A DNA stretch of 64,000 bases from Schaalia odontolytica (lineage in GTDB: Bacteria > Actinomycetota > Actinomycetes > Actinomycetales > Actinomycetaceae). Under the pieces are notes generated by a model. The model ran no database searches. It was given only the letters and a program-made list of their open reading frames with translations, and was not told the DNA's origin. The translations under genes were made by a program, and so were the position numbers. Below, piece by piece: positions 51,508-62,693 of this stretch (positions are counted from its first letter, which is position 1; each line of letters begins with the position of its first letter). Where the stretch lies: assembly GCF_002847525.1 (NCBI RefSeq), contig NZ_PKKM01000003.1:1-64000 (forward strand), in the 5' to 3' direction.

Positions 51508-52749
51508 GTGAGCGCCCTGACCCCCATTCTGTCCTCCCCCGGCTGGGAGCTGCTGGAGTCCCTGCAAGCGAAGCAGGCCACCAACCCCATCCCGCTGCCC
51601 GAGCTCGGATCGGCACTGCGCGCCGCCGGCCTCGACGCAGACCTCGTGGTCGCAGTCCTCACCCAGCTGGCCCTGCGCCAGGCAGCGCGCTCAAAATTTG
51701 GCCCGTTTGCCTCCCACATGGTGTTCACGCGCGACGGCCTCGAGCAGGCGACGCGCCTCGTCGTGGCAGCCCGCCACGCCCAACGATTCAGGGATTGCGG
51801 CGCGACACGCGTCGCCGACCTGGGCTGCGGCATCGGGTCGGACGCCATGGCGATCGCTGGCCTGGGCATGAACGTGCTGGCGGTCGACATCGATCCCGAT
51901 ACCGCCGGCGCCGTGGCCGCGAACCTGCGAGCCTTCGAGGGGGCGGAGGTGCGCCTGGGGGACGTCACGGACCTCGACATGGACGAGCTGGCCGCCGAGG
52001 GCGTCGACGCGATCTTCGCCGACCCGGCCCGTCGCACGGGAGCCTCGCGCGGGTCGGCGCGCATCACGGACCCGGAGCAGTGGTCCCCTCCCCTCTCGCT
52101 CGCCCTCGGCTGGGCCTCCACGATCGACCGTGTCGGCATCAAGGTGGCGCCGGGCATCGCGTACGAGCACATCCCCTCCTCCTGGCACGCGCAGTGGGTA
52201 AGCGTGGGCGGCGACCTTGTCGAGGCCTCCCTCTGGTCCCCCGCGCTGTCCCCCGAGGGTCGCGGGCGCTCGTGCCTCCTCTTGGACGAGGCCGGGGCCG
52301 CCCATTCGCTCTCCACACCCGAGGGGTACGCGCCCAACGCTCCCGCGCCTCGCGTGGAGGTCGCGCCCCTGGGTGCGATAATCGCCGAGCCCGACAGCGC
52401 GGTCATCCGATCGGGTCTCCTGGGACGCCTCGCGGACGAGGTCGGCGCGGGCATCGTGTCCGAGAAGATCGCCTACCTGACGGGGGATGACCTGCCCGAT
52501 TCCCCCTTCTACGACCGCTTCGAGGTCCTCGCGGTGACCAACCTGCGGGCAAAGGCGATTTCCGCCGAGCTGCGCGCCCGAGACGCGGGCAGCGTCGAGA
52601 TCAAGAAGCGCGGAGCGGACATCAGCCCCGACGACCTGCGTAAATCGTTGAAACTGGGCGGAGGCGACGAGCAGCTGACCATCATCGCGACGCGCGTGGA
52701 CGGGCGCCATCGCGCGATCATCTGCCGACGGTTGGCTAAAAACCTGTAA
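51508..52749 (+). CDS. SAM-dependent methyltransferase with THUMP-like C-terminal domain
   Basis: 413 residues. A helical N-terminal region (1-85), a Rossmann SAM domain (about 90-200: VADLGCGIGSDAMAIAGLG, VDIDPDT, AIFADPARR) and a C-terminal THUMP-like region (about 330-413: RGADISPDDLRKSLKLGGGDEQLTIIATRV). FADPARR resembles the catalytic motif region of nucleic-acid methyltransferases, so an RNA target is likely but undefined. GTG start without Shine-Dalgarno; apparently leaderless. Confidence 0.85.
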   Translation: MSALTPILSSPGWELLESLQAKQATNPIPLPELGSALRAAGLDADLVVAVLTQLALRQAARSKFGPFASHMVFTRDGLEQATRLVVAARHAQRFRDCGATRVADLGCGIGSDAMAIAGLGMNVLAVDIDPDTAGAVAANLRAFEGAEVRLGDVTDLDMDELAAEGVDAIFADPARRTGASRGSARITDPEQWSPPLSLALGWASTIDRVGIKVAPGIAYEHIPSSWHAQWVSVGGDLVEASLWSPALSPEGRGRSCLLLDEAGAAHSLSTPEGYAPNAPAPRVEVAPLGAIIAEPDSAVIRSGLLGRLADEVGAGIVSEKIAYLTGDDLPDSPFYDRFEVLAVTNLRAKAISAELRARDAGSVEIKKRGADISPDDLRKSLKLGGGDEQLTIIATRVDGRHRAIICRRLAKNL

Positions 52750-52814
52750 GGAAGCTCTCCGCCGACACCGCTCGCTGCCCTGCCACAATGGAGGAAGCCA
52801 GCGAAAGGATCGAC

Positions 52815-53984
52815 ATGTCTTTGCCCTTCGGTTCCTCCCAGCGTTCCACGATCGGTGTCGAGTGGGAGCTCCAGCTCGTTGACCGCGACTCCCACGACCT
52901 GCGCCAGAGCGCGGACGCGATCATCGACCGCGCCACGACTGATGGCAAGCTCTACCCGGGCGTCCACCGCGAGATGCTGCTGAACACGATCGAGGTCGTC
53001 TCCAAGCCGCGTTCAACCGTCGCCGAGTGCATGGCCGACCTGATGGACTGCGTCGACTACCTGACTCCCCTGGCCTCGGACCTGCGCATTGACCTGGCGA
53101 CCGCCGGCACGCACCCCTTCGCGCGCCCCGGCCGCCAGCGCGTCACCGATTCCGAGCGCTACGCGCAGCTGGTGGAGCGCACCGCCTACTGGGGGCATCA
53201 GATGCTCTTGTACGGCGTCCACGTGCACGTCGGCGTCGAAGACCGCGCGAAGATCCTCCCGATCCAGGCAGCCCTGACCGCCCATCTGGGCCACCTGCAG
53301 GCCATCTCCGCATCCTCCCCCTTCTGGGCGGGCGAGGACACCGGCTACGCATCCAACCGTGCGATGGTCTTCCAGCAGCTGCCCACCGCCGGCATCCCTC
53401 GCCAGTTCGCGACGTGGGAGGATCTCGAGGCCTACACGGACGACATGATCCGTACGGGCGTCATTGAGGGCTTCGACGAGGTCCGCTGGGACATCCGCCC
53501 CTCGCCTGCCTTCGGCACGATCGAGAACCGCGTGTATGACGCTGCGACCAACGCGACCGAGGTCGCCACCTTCGCGGCCTTCACCCACGTCCTCGTCGAG
53601 CACTTCTCGCGCCTGTACGACGCGGGCGAGCCCCTTCCCTCCCTGCCGGATTGGTTCGTCGCCGAGAACAAGTGGCGCTCGGCGCGCTACGGCATGGACG
53701 CGACGCTGATCGTGTCTCGTGACGGCGCCACCGAGAGCGCGCGCGACGGCATCGCGCGACTGAAGGAAGAGCTGGCTCCCGTGGCCGCCGACCTGAACTG
53801 CGCGCGCGAGTTCGCAGGCCTGGAGACGATCCTGACGATCGGTGCCTCCTACGAGCGCCAGCGGGCCGTCGCGGCAGCCGCGCGACCCGGCCAGGGCCTC
53901 GACGCGGTGGTGGACCTCATGCGCGCGGAGATGAGCGCGGGGCGCCCCCTGGCTCTCGCCGAGTTCGCGACCCTGAACGTCTGA
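52815..53984 (+). CDS. YbdK-type carboxylate-amine ligase (glutamate-cysteine ligase family 2)
   Basis: 389 residues of the GCS2 family. STIGVEWELQLVD, HREMLLNTIEVVS, GTHPFA, YGVHVHVGVED, RWDIRPSPAFGTIENRVYDA and ENKWRSARYGMDA are family hallmarks and include the ATP- and metal-binding acidic residues. Members show weak glutamate-cysteine ligase activity; the true substrate is usually unknown. The ATG at 52815 with GAAAGGA was preferred over an in-frame ATG at 52788. Confidence 0.9.
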   Translation: MSLPFGSSQRSTIGVEWELQLVDRDSHDLRQSADAIIDRATTDGKLYPGVHREMLLNTIEVVSKPRSTVAECMADLMDCVDYLTPLASDLRIDLATAGTHPFARPGRQRVTDSERYAQLVERTAYWGHQMLLYGVHVHVGVEDRAKILPIQAALTAHLGHLQAISASSPFWAGEDTGYASNRAMVFQQLPTAGIPRQFATWEDLEAYTDDMIRTGVIEGFDEVRWDIRPSPAFGTIENRVYDAATNATEVATFAAFTHVLVEHFSRLYDAGEPLPSLPDWFVAENKWRSARYGMDATLIVSRDGATESARDGIARLKEELAPVAADLNCAREFAGLETILTIGASYERQRAVAAAARPGQGLDAVVDLMRAEMSAGRPLALAEFATLNV

Positions 53985-53998
53985 CGCTTTTAAACCGT

Positions 53999-54026
53999 TG
54001 CCCCGCGTCTTCACCGGCGCGGGGCA
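53999..54026 (+). terminator. Hairpin after the YbdK-type gene
   Basis: TGCCCCGCG (53999-54007) pairs perfectly with CGCGGGGCA (54018-54026), 15 bases past the stop. Confidence 0.6.
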
Positions 54027-54129
54027 CTGTCGTCACCACCACACACTCACAGATAGCATTCAGGCGACTCTCAGAACGCCGCCGTATCCTTGAGGTGGCT
54101 CGAAACTGACGCTGAGAGGACACTCGCCC

Positions 54130-56793
54130 GTGGTACAGGAAGCAACACAGACACCCGATACCGGCGGCGCACCATCGACGCTCGTCAGGATCATGTCCCC
54201 CATCGGGGCGACCCTGCAGACCATCTGGCTTCTCCTCTCCTCGCTGACACGCCTCACCATCCGCTGGCTGTCACGATGCCCGGCTACCGCCGTCCTTACG
54301 GTCGCCCTGACGATCGTGTCGGCGACCTACTGGGTGTGGCGCGATCAATTCACGGCCCTCGAGGCCGACCCGTCCAGCCCGCACTGGTGGTCGATTCTCT
54401 CCTCCGTCGGCGCGGTTCCCGGCAATTTCATCGCCACAGCCGTGCTTGGCATCGCCACTATGATCATTGCGGGCGGCGCCGCCGAGAGGCACCTCGGTAC
54501 ACGCGCGTGGGTAGCCGCTGCGGCCGCGGGACAGATCGTCGGTGTCGCAGCCACCTGGTTGACGCTCCCGCTGCTCACCAAGGTGTTCTCCATGTGGGGG
54601 CAAACGATCGACGAGGGCAGCCTGTGGGGTACAAGCCTCATCCTCGTCGCCCTCGTGGGCGCCGCAGCGCAGTCGCTGGCCTCTCACTGGCGTTGGCGCG
54701 CCCATTTCCTCCTCATCGGAATCCTCCTCCTGTCGGCGGCTATCCTCGGATCGGCGATCTCGTATGCGCGCGTGTGGGCCCTCCTCGCGGGCATCGTGGC
54801 CGCGCGGCTGGCGGGGGTTCGCGGGGCGCGCAGCGGGTCCGGAAACGACATCACGATCGGACGCCAGCTCGCCTCCGTCGCCGCCCTGTGCTGGGCCTGC
54901 GCTGCCGCGCTGACCGTCGTCTCCTCGGCCCCCGAGGGACCACTCGCGCAGATGCGCTGGTCGCTGGGCCCCGCGTGGTGGCTCGAGGGCCGCACCGGCG
55001 TCATCACGACTCTGCTGTGCCTGGCCCCCATCACTCTTCAATTGATCTTCGCCTACGGGCTGCGCAAGGGCAGGCGCGCCGCCTACTTCGGCACTCTTAT
55101 CCTCCAGCTGGTCCTCGGTCTGTCAACGGTCGCGGCGACGGGTGTCGCTCTCGCCCAGGGCACCGACGAGAACGGGATGGCCAGGCCCGAGCTCGTCACC
55201 ACGGCCTCGCTCCTCCTCGTTCCGGTGATCCTTAACGCCGCCCTGTGCGTCATCACGTGGTGGGTGCGCCGTTCCTTCACGATTCACGCGGAGCCCTCCA
55301 CGACCTCGACCCTGGTGCGGCGCTGGCTGCTCCTCATGGTCGGCTGCGCGGGCGCGGTCCTCGTCCTCGGGTTCCTCACGAAAGACTCGTTCATCCCCCT
55401 CGAGGCCCTCAATTCCGGCGACGACCTGACCGTCACCGACTATGCGACTCCCCTGCAGATCCTCCACGACTACACCCTCGCGCTGCTCCCCACGGCGACG
55501 GCTTCGATCTTCGAGCCGTCCCTGGTTCCGATGACCCTCTTCGCCGAGGCGCCCGTCCTGTGGGTGCCACTCGTCGCCTGGGTCGGCACCCTCGCCATCA
55601 TCCTGAGCGCTCTGCTCGCTCGGCCTCGTATCCCGCTGTCCTCGCCGCTCGAGAGCCTCACGTCGCTCCTGCGCGCCCACGGTGCAGGCACCCTCGGGTG
55701 GATGCAGACCTGGGAGGGCAACCAGGTGTGGGTGTCCCCTACCGGCGAGGCCGGGGTCGCCTATCGCGGGTCGGGCGGCGTCGCGCTGACGGTCACGGAC
55801 CTGGCGTACGAGCCAGGCAAGGCCTCCGAGGCGATCGCGCTGTTCTCAGCCTTCGCATCCGACTCGGGCCTGACCCCCGCGCTCTACTCGGTCCACGAGG
55901 AACTCGCGCAGGCCGCGCGCGAGGAGGGCTGGACGATCATGCAGGTCGCCGAGGAGTCGCTGCTGGACCTGCCCGGCCTCGCTTTCAAGGGCAAGGCCTA
56001 CCAGGACGTGCGCACCGCGATGAACCACGCGTCCCGCGAGGGCGTTGAGGCCGTGTGGACTACCTGGGAGGAGTGCCCGGCGGGCTGGCGCGATCAGATC
56101 ACCGTCATCTCCGATTCCTGGAGCGCCGACAAGGCCCTGCCTGAGATGAGCTTTACGCTCGGCAGTGTTCGAGAGCTTGCAGTCCCTGAGACGCGCATCC
56201 TGGTCGCCATCGATGAGGAGTCGACGATCCATGCCGTGACCTCGTGGTTGCCGATCTACCGCGACGGAACAGTCGTCGGCCTGACCCTGGATGTCATGCG
56301 TCGGCGCACTACCGGGTGGCGTCCCGCGATCGAGTTCCTCATCGGCAAGGCCGCCCTGGCGGCGCAGGAAGAGGGGCTAGAGATCCTGTCACTGTCGGGC
56401 GCTCCCCTGTCGCGCTCTGCCGATGACACCTCGGCCTTTGGCCCCCTCACCGACGCGCTGGCCGCCATCATGGAGCCGCTCTACGGCTTCACCTCGCTGC
56501 ACGCGTTCAAGCGCAAGTTCAAGCCCCGCACGCAGTCCCTGTACCTGGCGGTGCCGGATCCGTCATCCCTCGCAACAGTCGGACTGGCCATCTCGCACGC
56601 GTACGTGCCCCGTGTGTCCCCCGCGCAGACCCTCACGCTCGTCGCCTCGGTCGCCGGGGGCCTCGCCAAACTCGCCGCAAAGGGCGTCGGAGACCTGCGC
56701 TCGACGCGAGCTGCTTCCCGGGAGAGCAGCCCCGACACGGATGCGCTCGCTGCCACGGCCTCGTCCGATGGTGGCGGAAAGGAGCGCCGATGA
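54130..56793 (+). CDS. MprF-like aminoacyl-lipid synthase (DUF2156/LPG synthase C)
   Basis: 887 residues. The N-terminal half has about 12 hydrophobic helices; residues ~80-230 (SSVGAVPGNFIATAVLGIATMIIAGGAAERHLG) recall a rhomboid-like bundle. The cytosolic C-terminal half (about 515-850) is the GNAT-like LPG_synthase_C/DUF2156 domain: VWVSPTGEAGVAYRGSGGVALTVTDLAYEP, FKGKAYQDVRTAMNHASREGVEAVW, LVAIDEESTIHAVTSWLPIY, GLTLDVMRRR and LHAFKRKFKPRTQSLYLAV. Such enzymes transfer amino acids from tRNA to membrane lipids, lowering surface charge. The C-terminal ~60 residues are a low-complexity tail with an ATASS element. GTG start after GAGAGGA. It overlaps the esterase gene by ATGA. Confidence 0.87.
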   Translation: MVQEATQTPDTGGAPSTLVRIMSPIGATLQTIWLLLSSLTRLTIRWLSRCPATAVLTVALTIVSATYWVWRDQFTALEADPSSPHWWSILSSVGAVPGNFIATAVLGIATMIIAGGAAERHLGTRAWVAAAAAGQIVGVAATWLTLPLLTKVFSMWGQTIDEGSLWGTSLILVALVGAAAQSLASHWRWRAHFLLIGILLLSAAILGSAISYARVWALLAGIVAARLAGVRGARSGSGNDITIGRQLASVAALCWACAAALTVVSSAPEGPLAQMRWSLGPAWWLEGRTGVITTLLCLAPITLQLIFAYGLRKGRRAAYFGTLILQLVLGLSTVAATGVALAQGTDENGMARPELVTTASLLLVPVILNAALCVITWWVRRSFTIHAEPSTTSTLVRRWLLLMVGCAGAVLVLGFLTKDSFIPLEALNSGDDLTVTDYATPLQILHDYTLALLPTATASIFEPSLVPMTLFAEAPVLWVPLVAWVGTLAIILSALLARPRIPLSSPLESLTSLLRAHGAGTLGWMQTWEGNQVWVSPTGEAGVAYRGSGGVALTVTDLAYEPGKASEAIALFSAFASDSGLTPALYSVHEELAQAAREEGWTIMQVAEESLLDLPGLAFKGKAYQDVRTAMNHASREGVEAVWTTWEECPAGWRDQITVISDSWSADKALPEMSFTLGSVRELAVPETRILVAIDEESTIHAVTSWLPIYRDGTVVGLTLDVMRRRTTGWRPAIEFLIGKAALAAQEEGLEILSLSGAPLSRSADDTSAFGPLTDALAAIMEPLYGFTSLHAFKRKFKPRTQSLYLAVPDPSSLATVGLAISHAYVPRVSPAQTLTLVASVAGGLAKLAAKGVGDLRSTRAASRESSPDTDALAATASSDGGGKERR

Positions 56794-58361
56794 GCGCCCT
56801 GGGAAGCATCCCCCTCACCTCGCTCAAGACCCTCGTGGTGGTCGCCGTCCTGGCGATCCTCTCTCTGCTGGCGGGGGCGGTCCTTCTCGCCCGATCTGCC
56901 CCCTCGCGATGCCCGGGACGCACGAGGCGGTGGCTCGGTCGCACGGTCGTCCTCCTCGTGCCCACAATCCTTATCGCGTCCGCGGGGGCACTCGTTTTCA
57001 ACCGCTCGCTCGGCCTCGTGAAAACCAGCGGGGATCTAGCAAAACTCGCCTTGTCGTCCGTCGTCGGCACGACCGCCCAGTCCGGCGGCGAGGCCAACAT
57101 CAACGCGCAGTCCGCCGCCACATCCGAACTCGACGCGACCTTCACGAAGACCGAAGACGGCATGCTCCAGACCACATGGACCGGCCCCTCGAGCGGGATC
57201 ACCCTGCCCGTCTTCGTCATCACCCCGAGCAACTACTCCCCCACTGACGGTAAGACCTACGCGGTCATCGAGCTTCTGCACGGCTTCCCGGGCGGCCCCG
57301 ATGGCATCCTTCAAAACCTCAGCATTCAAGAGGAACTCGACAAGGCCATCGCAGCAGGCATCATTCCCCCCACAATCGTCGTCGCCCCTGATCTCAACGT
57401 CGACGAGGAGGCCCACGACTGCGCCAACATCGAGGGACGTCCCGCCGTCTACACGTGGGTGTCCCACGACGTCCCCGAGATGATCCGACACAACTTCCCC
57501 AATACGACGTCCAATCGCGACGCCTGGATGATCGGAGGCTTCTCCGCGGGAGCCTACTGCGCGATCTGGACGGCCCTGCGCACGCCCGAGACCTACGGCG
57601 CCGCCGCCTCGCTGTCCGGTTATGACACGCAGATCGAGGGGCAGATGACCAACCAGGGCGACCAGTACTTGGCCGACAACACGCTGTCGACCATGCTGGC
57701 AAATCGCACGCCGGATGGGCTGCGCATCTACGCGATGGCCGCCGGCGACGACGCCGTTGGCGGCGCCTACACCGCCCTCAAAATGGCCTCCGCCGTCAAG
57801 GAACCCGACACGGTGACGACGGATGTGCCACCGACCGGCGGACACACGGGCCCGCTGTGGCGCGACCACATTCCGACGATGCTGGCGTGGTGGGGGTCCT
57901 CTGATCGGGTAGCCCACGCCGTCGGGGCCGCATCGACGGCGGCCACCGCTCAGTCATCCGAGGCCAGCTCGTCCATTGTGCCGGTGACCACCGTGACCCA
58001 CGAGGTGCCGCCGACAGCTCCGAACGGCTACCTGACGCTGGGGCTCCTGATTGCCGGCTTACTCGTCTCGCTCGTGCTCACGTGGCTTGTCGCGCCGCAC
58101 TGGCAGTTGCGCCGCCACGAAGACGAGCGCGATCAGGCCGACCATCGACACCGGGCGCGTCACCGCGCGCAGCACTCGGACCTGTTCGCCTCTGTGCCGC
58201 GCCCCGTGCTCCGGGTACTCGGATACCTGGCGCGTCTGACGTTACTCGGGGCCACCACGGTAAGCGCCGCGATGCTCATCGGCATCGCCGCCAACATGTC
58301 GGGCGGCTTCTACACCTCGTGGGGATCGGTCGCGCAGAGCTTCATGGACGGCCTGCGCTAG
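56790..58361 (+). CDS. Membrane-bound esterase of the alpha/beta-hydrolase (EstD/antigen 85-like) family
   Basis: 523 residues. Two N-terminal helices (about 10-32 and 48-68), an extracytoplasmic hydrolase domain (about 110-370) with nucleophile Ser in GGFSAGAY, LLHGFPGG oxyanion loop, VAPDLNVDE and the catalytic His region GGHTGPLWRDH, then two C-terminal helices (about 412-432 and 478-500). It overlaps the MprF-like gene by 4 bases, so the two are made together. Some aminoacyl-lipid synthases are paired with an esterase that modifies or removes the aminoacyl lipid; this gene would fit that role, but this is inference. It ends 15 bases from convergent tsaD. Confidence 0.83.
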   Translation: MSALGSIPLTSLKTLVVVAVLAILSLLAGAVLLARSAPSRCPGRTRRWLGRTVVLLVPTILIASAGALVFNRSLGLVKTSGDLAKLALSSVVGTTAQSGGEANINAQSAATSELDATFTKTEDGMLQTTWTGPSSGITLPVFVITPSNYSPTDGKTYAVIELLHGFPGGPDGILQNLSIQEELDKAIAAGIIPPTIVVAPDLNVDEEAHDCANIEGRPAVYTWVSHDVPEMIRHNFPNTTSNRDAWMIGGFSAGAYCAIWTALRTPETYGAAASLSGYDTQIEGQMTNQGDQYLADNTLSTMLANRTPDGLRIYAMAAGDDAVGGAYTALKMASAVKEPDTVTTDVPPTGGHTGPLWRDHIPTMLAWWGSSDRVAHAVGAASTAATAQSSEASSSIVPVTTVTHEVPPTAPNGYLTLGLLIAGLLVSLVLTWLVAPHWQLRRHEDERDQADHRHRARHRAQHSDLFASVPRPVLRVLGYLARLTLLGATTVSAAMLIGIAANMSGGFYTSWGSVAQSFMDGLR

Positions 58362-58376
58362 TCTCGACCCGCGTTC

Positions 58377-59432
<1,056 letters not shown>

Positions 59433-59497
59433 GTCCCCTAGTTTAAGCCGCGCTCAACTCTGCCGCCGCGTGCGCAGGCGGATTCGAGCGCGAATCC

Positions 59498-59752
59498 TCA
59501 GGAGTCGGCGTCTACCTGCGTGTGGGGGCGCAAGTTTGCAACGAACATTGCTGCTCCGGCTACCACCAGCACCAGCAGCGACCACGGGAAGAGCGAGTCG
59601 GCAATAGGCTTGATAGACGGCGATCCGAAGAGGACTCCCAGGAGCAGAATGACCGACAGGATCGCAAAGACAAGCATCGCGCCGATTCCAATCGTCGCGC
59701 TGACCCAGTAGCGTCGCGTGTGCGTGTTCGGGCCGCTCTCATCGAATTGCAT
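59498..59752 (-). CDS. Small two-helix membrane protein of unknown function
   Basis: 84 residues with two hydrophobic segments (about 15-40 and 50-72) and short polar ends. No family recognised. The ATG at 59752 with GAGAGGA upstream was chosen over an earlier in-frame start. It lies between the sdh terminator and tsaD. Confidence 0.65.
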   Translation of the reverse strand: MQFDESGPNTHTRRYWVSATIGIGAMLVFAILSVILLLGVLFGSPSIKPIADSLFPWSLLVLVVAGAAMFVANLRPHTQVDADS

Positions 59753-59903
59753 GGCAGAACTCCTCTCTGAGCCGATGATGCTTTCATGATACGCCGCACA
59801 TGCCACCGCGATGGGCTATTTGACGCCCTCCACCGCAGCTGCCTCGCCGTGTCGACGCACCGTGTCTCGCCGCCGAGCCAACGCGCTTGTGCATCGAACA
59901 TGC

Positions 59904-59937
59904 GGGAGGGCCCGACGCTTTCGCGCCGGGCCCTCCC
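59904..59937 (-). terminator. Terminator of the sdhCAB operon
   Basis: A perfect 11-bp stem, GGGAGGGCCCG (59904-59914) with its complement (59927-59937) and a 12-base loop, 20 bases past the sdhB stop. Confidence 0.7.
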
Positions 59938-59957
59938 AACAGGCCACTCCAGTCGAA

Positions 59958-60701
59958 TCAGACGCCCTTGAAGGCGGCCTTGCCGAGCTGGCGGTTGAGG
60001 TTTGCGATCACGTCGAGCGGGATCTGCTTGGGGCAGACCTCAGCACACTCGCCGATGTTCGAGCAAGAGCCGAAGCCCTCCTCGTCCATCTGGTTGAGCA
60101 TGTTGACGACACGCTTGTAGTTCTCGGGCTTGCCCTGCGGGAGCAGGCCGAGGTGCGTGACCTTCGCCGAGGTGAAGAGCATCGCGGAGGCGTTCGGGCA
60201 GGCAGCCACGCACGCACCACAGCCGATGCAAGCGGCGGCCTCGAACGCACGATCCGCGTCCTGCTTCGGGACCGGGGTCGCGTGCGCGTCGGGGGCTGCA
60301 CCCGTGTTCACGGAAATGTAGCCGCCGGCCTGGATGATGCGATCCAGGGCGCTGCGGTTGACCACGAGGTCCTTGATGATCGGGAAGCCCGATGCGCGCC
60401 ACGGCTCGATCGTGATGACGTCACCATCGTTGAAGGAACGCATGTGCAGCTGGCAGGTCGTGGTGACCTCCGGGCCGTGAGCGATACCGTTGATGACGAT
60501 GCCACACTGACCGCAGATGCCCTCGCGGCAGTCGGAGTCGAAGGCGATGGGTTCCTCGCCGCGTGCGAAGAGCTCTTCGTTCAGGACGTCGAGCATCTCC
60601 AGGAACGAGGACTCTTCCGAGATTCCCTTCACCTGGTATTCATGAATTGCGCCCTTGTCTTCGGGACCGTTTTGGCGCCAGATCCTCAGTGTCAGGTTCA
60701 C
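59958..60701 (-). CDS. sdhB: Succinate dehydrogenase/fumarate reductase iron-sulfur subunit
   Basis: 247 residues. [2Fe-2S] ligands Cys58, Cys63, Cys66 and Cys83 lie in [12 protein letters not shown] and TTTCQLH; the ferredoxin-like half carries [12 protein letters not shown] and [12 protein letters not shown] for the [4Fe-4S] and [3Fe-4S] clusters. GTG start overlapping the sdhA stop (GTGA). It passes electrons between the flavoprotein and the SdhC membrane anchor. Confidence 0.96.
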   Translation of the reverse strand: MNLTLRIWRQNGPEDKGAIHEYQVKGISEESSFLEMLDVLNEELFARGEEPIAFDSDCREGICGQCGIVINGIAHGPEVTTTCQLHMRSFNDGDVITIEPWRASGFPIIKDLVVNRSALDRIIQAGGYISVNTGAAPDAHATPVPKQDADRAFEAAACIGCGACVAACPNASAMLFTSAKVTHLGLLPQGKPENYKRVVNMLNQMDEEGFGSCSNIGECAEVCPKQIPLDVIANLNRQLGKAAFKGV

Positions 60702-62677
60702 TTGTAGCTCCGCTGCTTCAGCTCGATGTCGTTGTAAATCAGGTCTTCCTTGTGGAGGATCGGGGGCTCGCCTTCGCCAGCGTATTCCCAAGCCGCCACG
60801 TACAGGAACTTATCGTCGTGACGCAGGGCCTCACCCTCGGGAGTCTGGGACTCCGCGCGGAAGTGGCCGCCACACGACTCTTCGCGGTGCAGCGCGTCGA
60901 TGCACATGAGCTCGCCCAGCTCCATGAAGTCGGCGACGCGGCCGGCCTTCTCGAGGGACTGGTTGAGTTCACCGATCGACTTGCCGGGAACGCGAACGTT
61001 CTTCCAGTAGTCGGCGCGCAGCTCGCGGATCAAACCGATGGCCTTCTTGAGGCCTTCCTCGGTACGCTCCATGCCGCAGTACTCCCACATGATCTTGCCG
61101 AGCTCCTTGTGGAACGAGTCCACGGAGCGGGTGCCGTTGATCGACATGAGGGTGTCGATACGGCCCTGAGCCGACTCGAGAGCTTCCTTCACCGAAGGCG
61201 AGTTCTCGTCCAGCTTGGGCAGGTGGAAGCAGTGCGCCAGGTAGTCGTTGATCGTGTTGGGCAGGACGAAGTAGCCGTCCGACAGGCCCTGCATGAGCGC
61301 CGAGGCACCCAGGCGGTTCGCGCCGTGGTCGGAGAAGTTCGCCTCGCCGGCCACGTACAGACCGGGCAGGTTCGACTCGAGGTCGTAGTCAACCCACAGG
61401 CCACCCATGGTGTAGTGGACGGCCGGGTAGATGCGCATCGGCACCTCGTAGGGGTTGTCTCCCGTGATGCGCTCGTACATGTCGAAGAGGTTGCCGTACT
61501 TGGCAGACACGGCAGCCAGGCCCATGCGGTTGATCGCGTCGGAGAAGTCGAGGTAGACGCCGCGGGCGACACCGTCGATCTTCGGGCCGACGCCGCGGCC
61601 CTCGTCGCACATGTTCTTGGCCTGACGCGACGCGATGTCGCGGGGCACGAGGTTACCGAACGAGGGGTAGATGCGCTCCAGGTAGTAGTCGCGATCCTCT
61701 TCGGGGATCTGACGCGGGTCCTTCTCACAGTCCTCAGCGCGCTTGGGAACCCAGATGCGGCCGTCGTTACGCAGCGACTCCGACATGAGGGTCAGCTTCG
61801 ACTGCTGGTCGCCGTGCTGGGGGATGCACGTGGGGTGGATCTGCGTGAAGCAGGGGTTGCCGAAGTAGGCGCCCTTGCGGTACGCACGCCAGATGGCGGT
61901 CGCGTTGCAGCCCATCGCGTTGGTGGACAGGAAGAACACGTTGCCGTAGCCGCCGGTGGCGAGGACGACCGCGTCGGCGATAAAGGTCTCGAGCTTGCCG
62001 GTGGACATGTCGCGGGCGACGATGCCGCGGGCCTTGCCCTCGTCGACGATGAGCTCGACCATCTCGTGACGTGAGTGCTCGGTGACGGTACCCGCTGCGA
62101 CCTGACGCTCGAGCGCCTGGTAGGCGCCGATCAGCAGCTGCTGACCCGTCTGGCCACGCGCGTAGAACGTACGGGACACCTGCACGCCACCGAAGGAGCG
62201 GTTGTCGAGGAGGCCGCCGTACTCGCGGGCGAAGGGGACACCCTGCGCGACGCACTGGTCGATGATGTTGGCGCTGACCTCGGCGAGGCGGTAGACGTTG
62301 TCCTCGCGGGCGCGGTAGTCGCCGCCCTTGACCGTGTCGTAGAAGAGACGGTAGACGGAGTCGTTGTCGTTGCGGTAGTTCTTCGCGGCGTTGATACCAC
62401 CCTGCGCGGCGATGGAGTGCGCGCGGCGGGCGGAGTCCTGGTAGAAGAAGCAGTCGACGTTGTAGCCCATTTCGCCGAGCGAGGCGGCGGCAGCGCCGCC
62501 CGCGAGGCCGGAGCCGACGATGATGACGCGCAGCTTGCGGCGGTTGGCGGGGTTGACGAGCGCGGCGCTGAACTTACGCTGTTCCCAGCGCTGAGCGATC
62601 GGGACGTCGTGGGGCGCCTTCGTGTCGGCGATCTTCTCGCCTTCACGGTAGAGGCCGTGGATGAGTGTATCGGTCAT
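60698..62677 (-). CDS. sdhA: Succinate dehydrogenase/fumarate reductase flavoprotein subunit
   Basis: 659 residues. FAD-binding [21 protein letters not shown], the FAD-linked His87 in [52 protein letters not shown] and [25 protein letters not shown] are conserved. The overall form is the group with a single SdhC anchor (as in Bacillus and Corynebacterium), which can work as succinate:menaquinone reductase or fumarate reductase. Direction in this likely fermentative organism is not determined. Confidence 0.97.
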   Translation of the reverse strand: MTDTLIHGLYREGEKIADTKAPHDVPIAQRWEQRKFSAALVNPANRRKLRVIIVGSGLAGGAAAASLGEMGYNVDCFFYQDSARRAHSIAAQGGINAAKNYRNDNDSVYRLFYDTVKGGDYRAREDNVYRLAEVSANIIDQCVAQGVPFAREYGGLLDNRSFGGVQVSRTFYARGQTGQQLLIGAYQALERQVAAGTVTEHSRHEMVELIVDEGKARGIVARDMSTGKLETFIADAVVLATGGYGNVFFLSTNAMGCNATAIWRAYRKGAYFGNPCFTQIHPTCIPQHGDQQSKLTLMSESLRNDGRIWVPKRAEDCEKDPRQIPEEDRDYYLERIYPSFGNLVPRDIASRQAKNMCDEGRGVGPKIDGVARGVYLDFSDAINRMGLAAVSAKYGNLFDMYERITGDNPYEVPMRIYPAVHYTMGGLWVDYDLESNLPGLYVAGEANFSDHGANRLGASALMQGLSDGYFVLPNTINDYLAHCFHLPKLDENSPSVKEALESAQGRIDTLMSINGTRSVDSFHKELGKIMWEYCGMERTEEGLKKAIGLIRELRADYWKNVRVPGKSIGELNQSLEKAGRVADFMELGELMCIDALHREESCGGHFRAESQTPEGEALRHDDKFLYVAAWEYAGEGEPPILHKEDLIYNDIELKQRSYK

Positions 62678-62693
62678 GATTGCGTGCCCTTCC

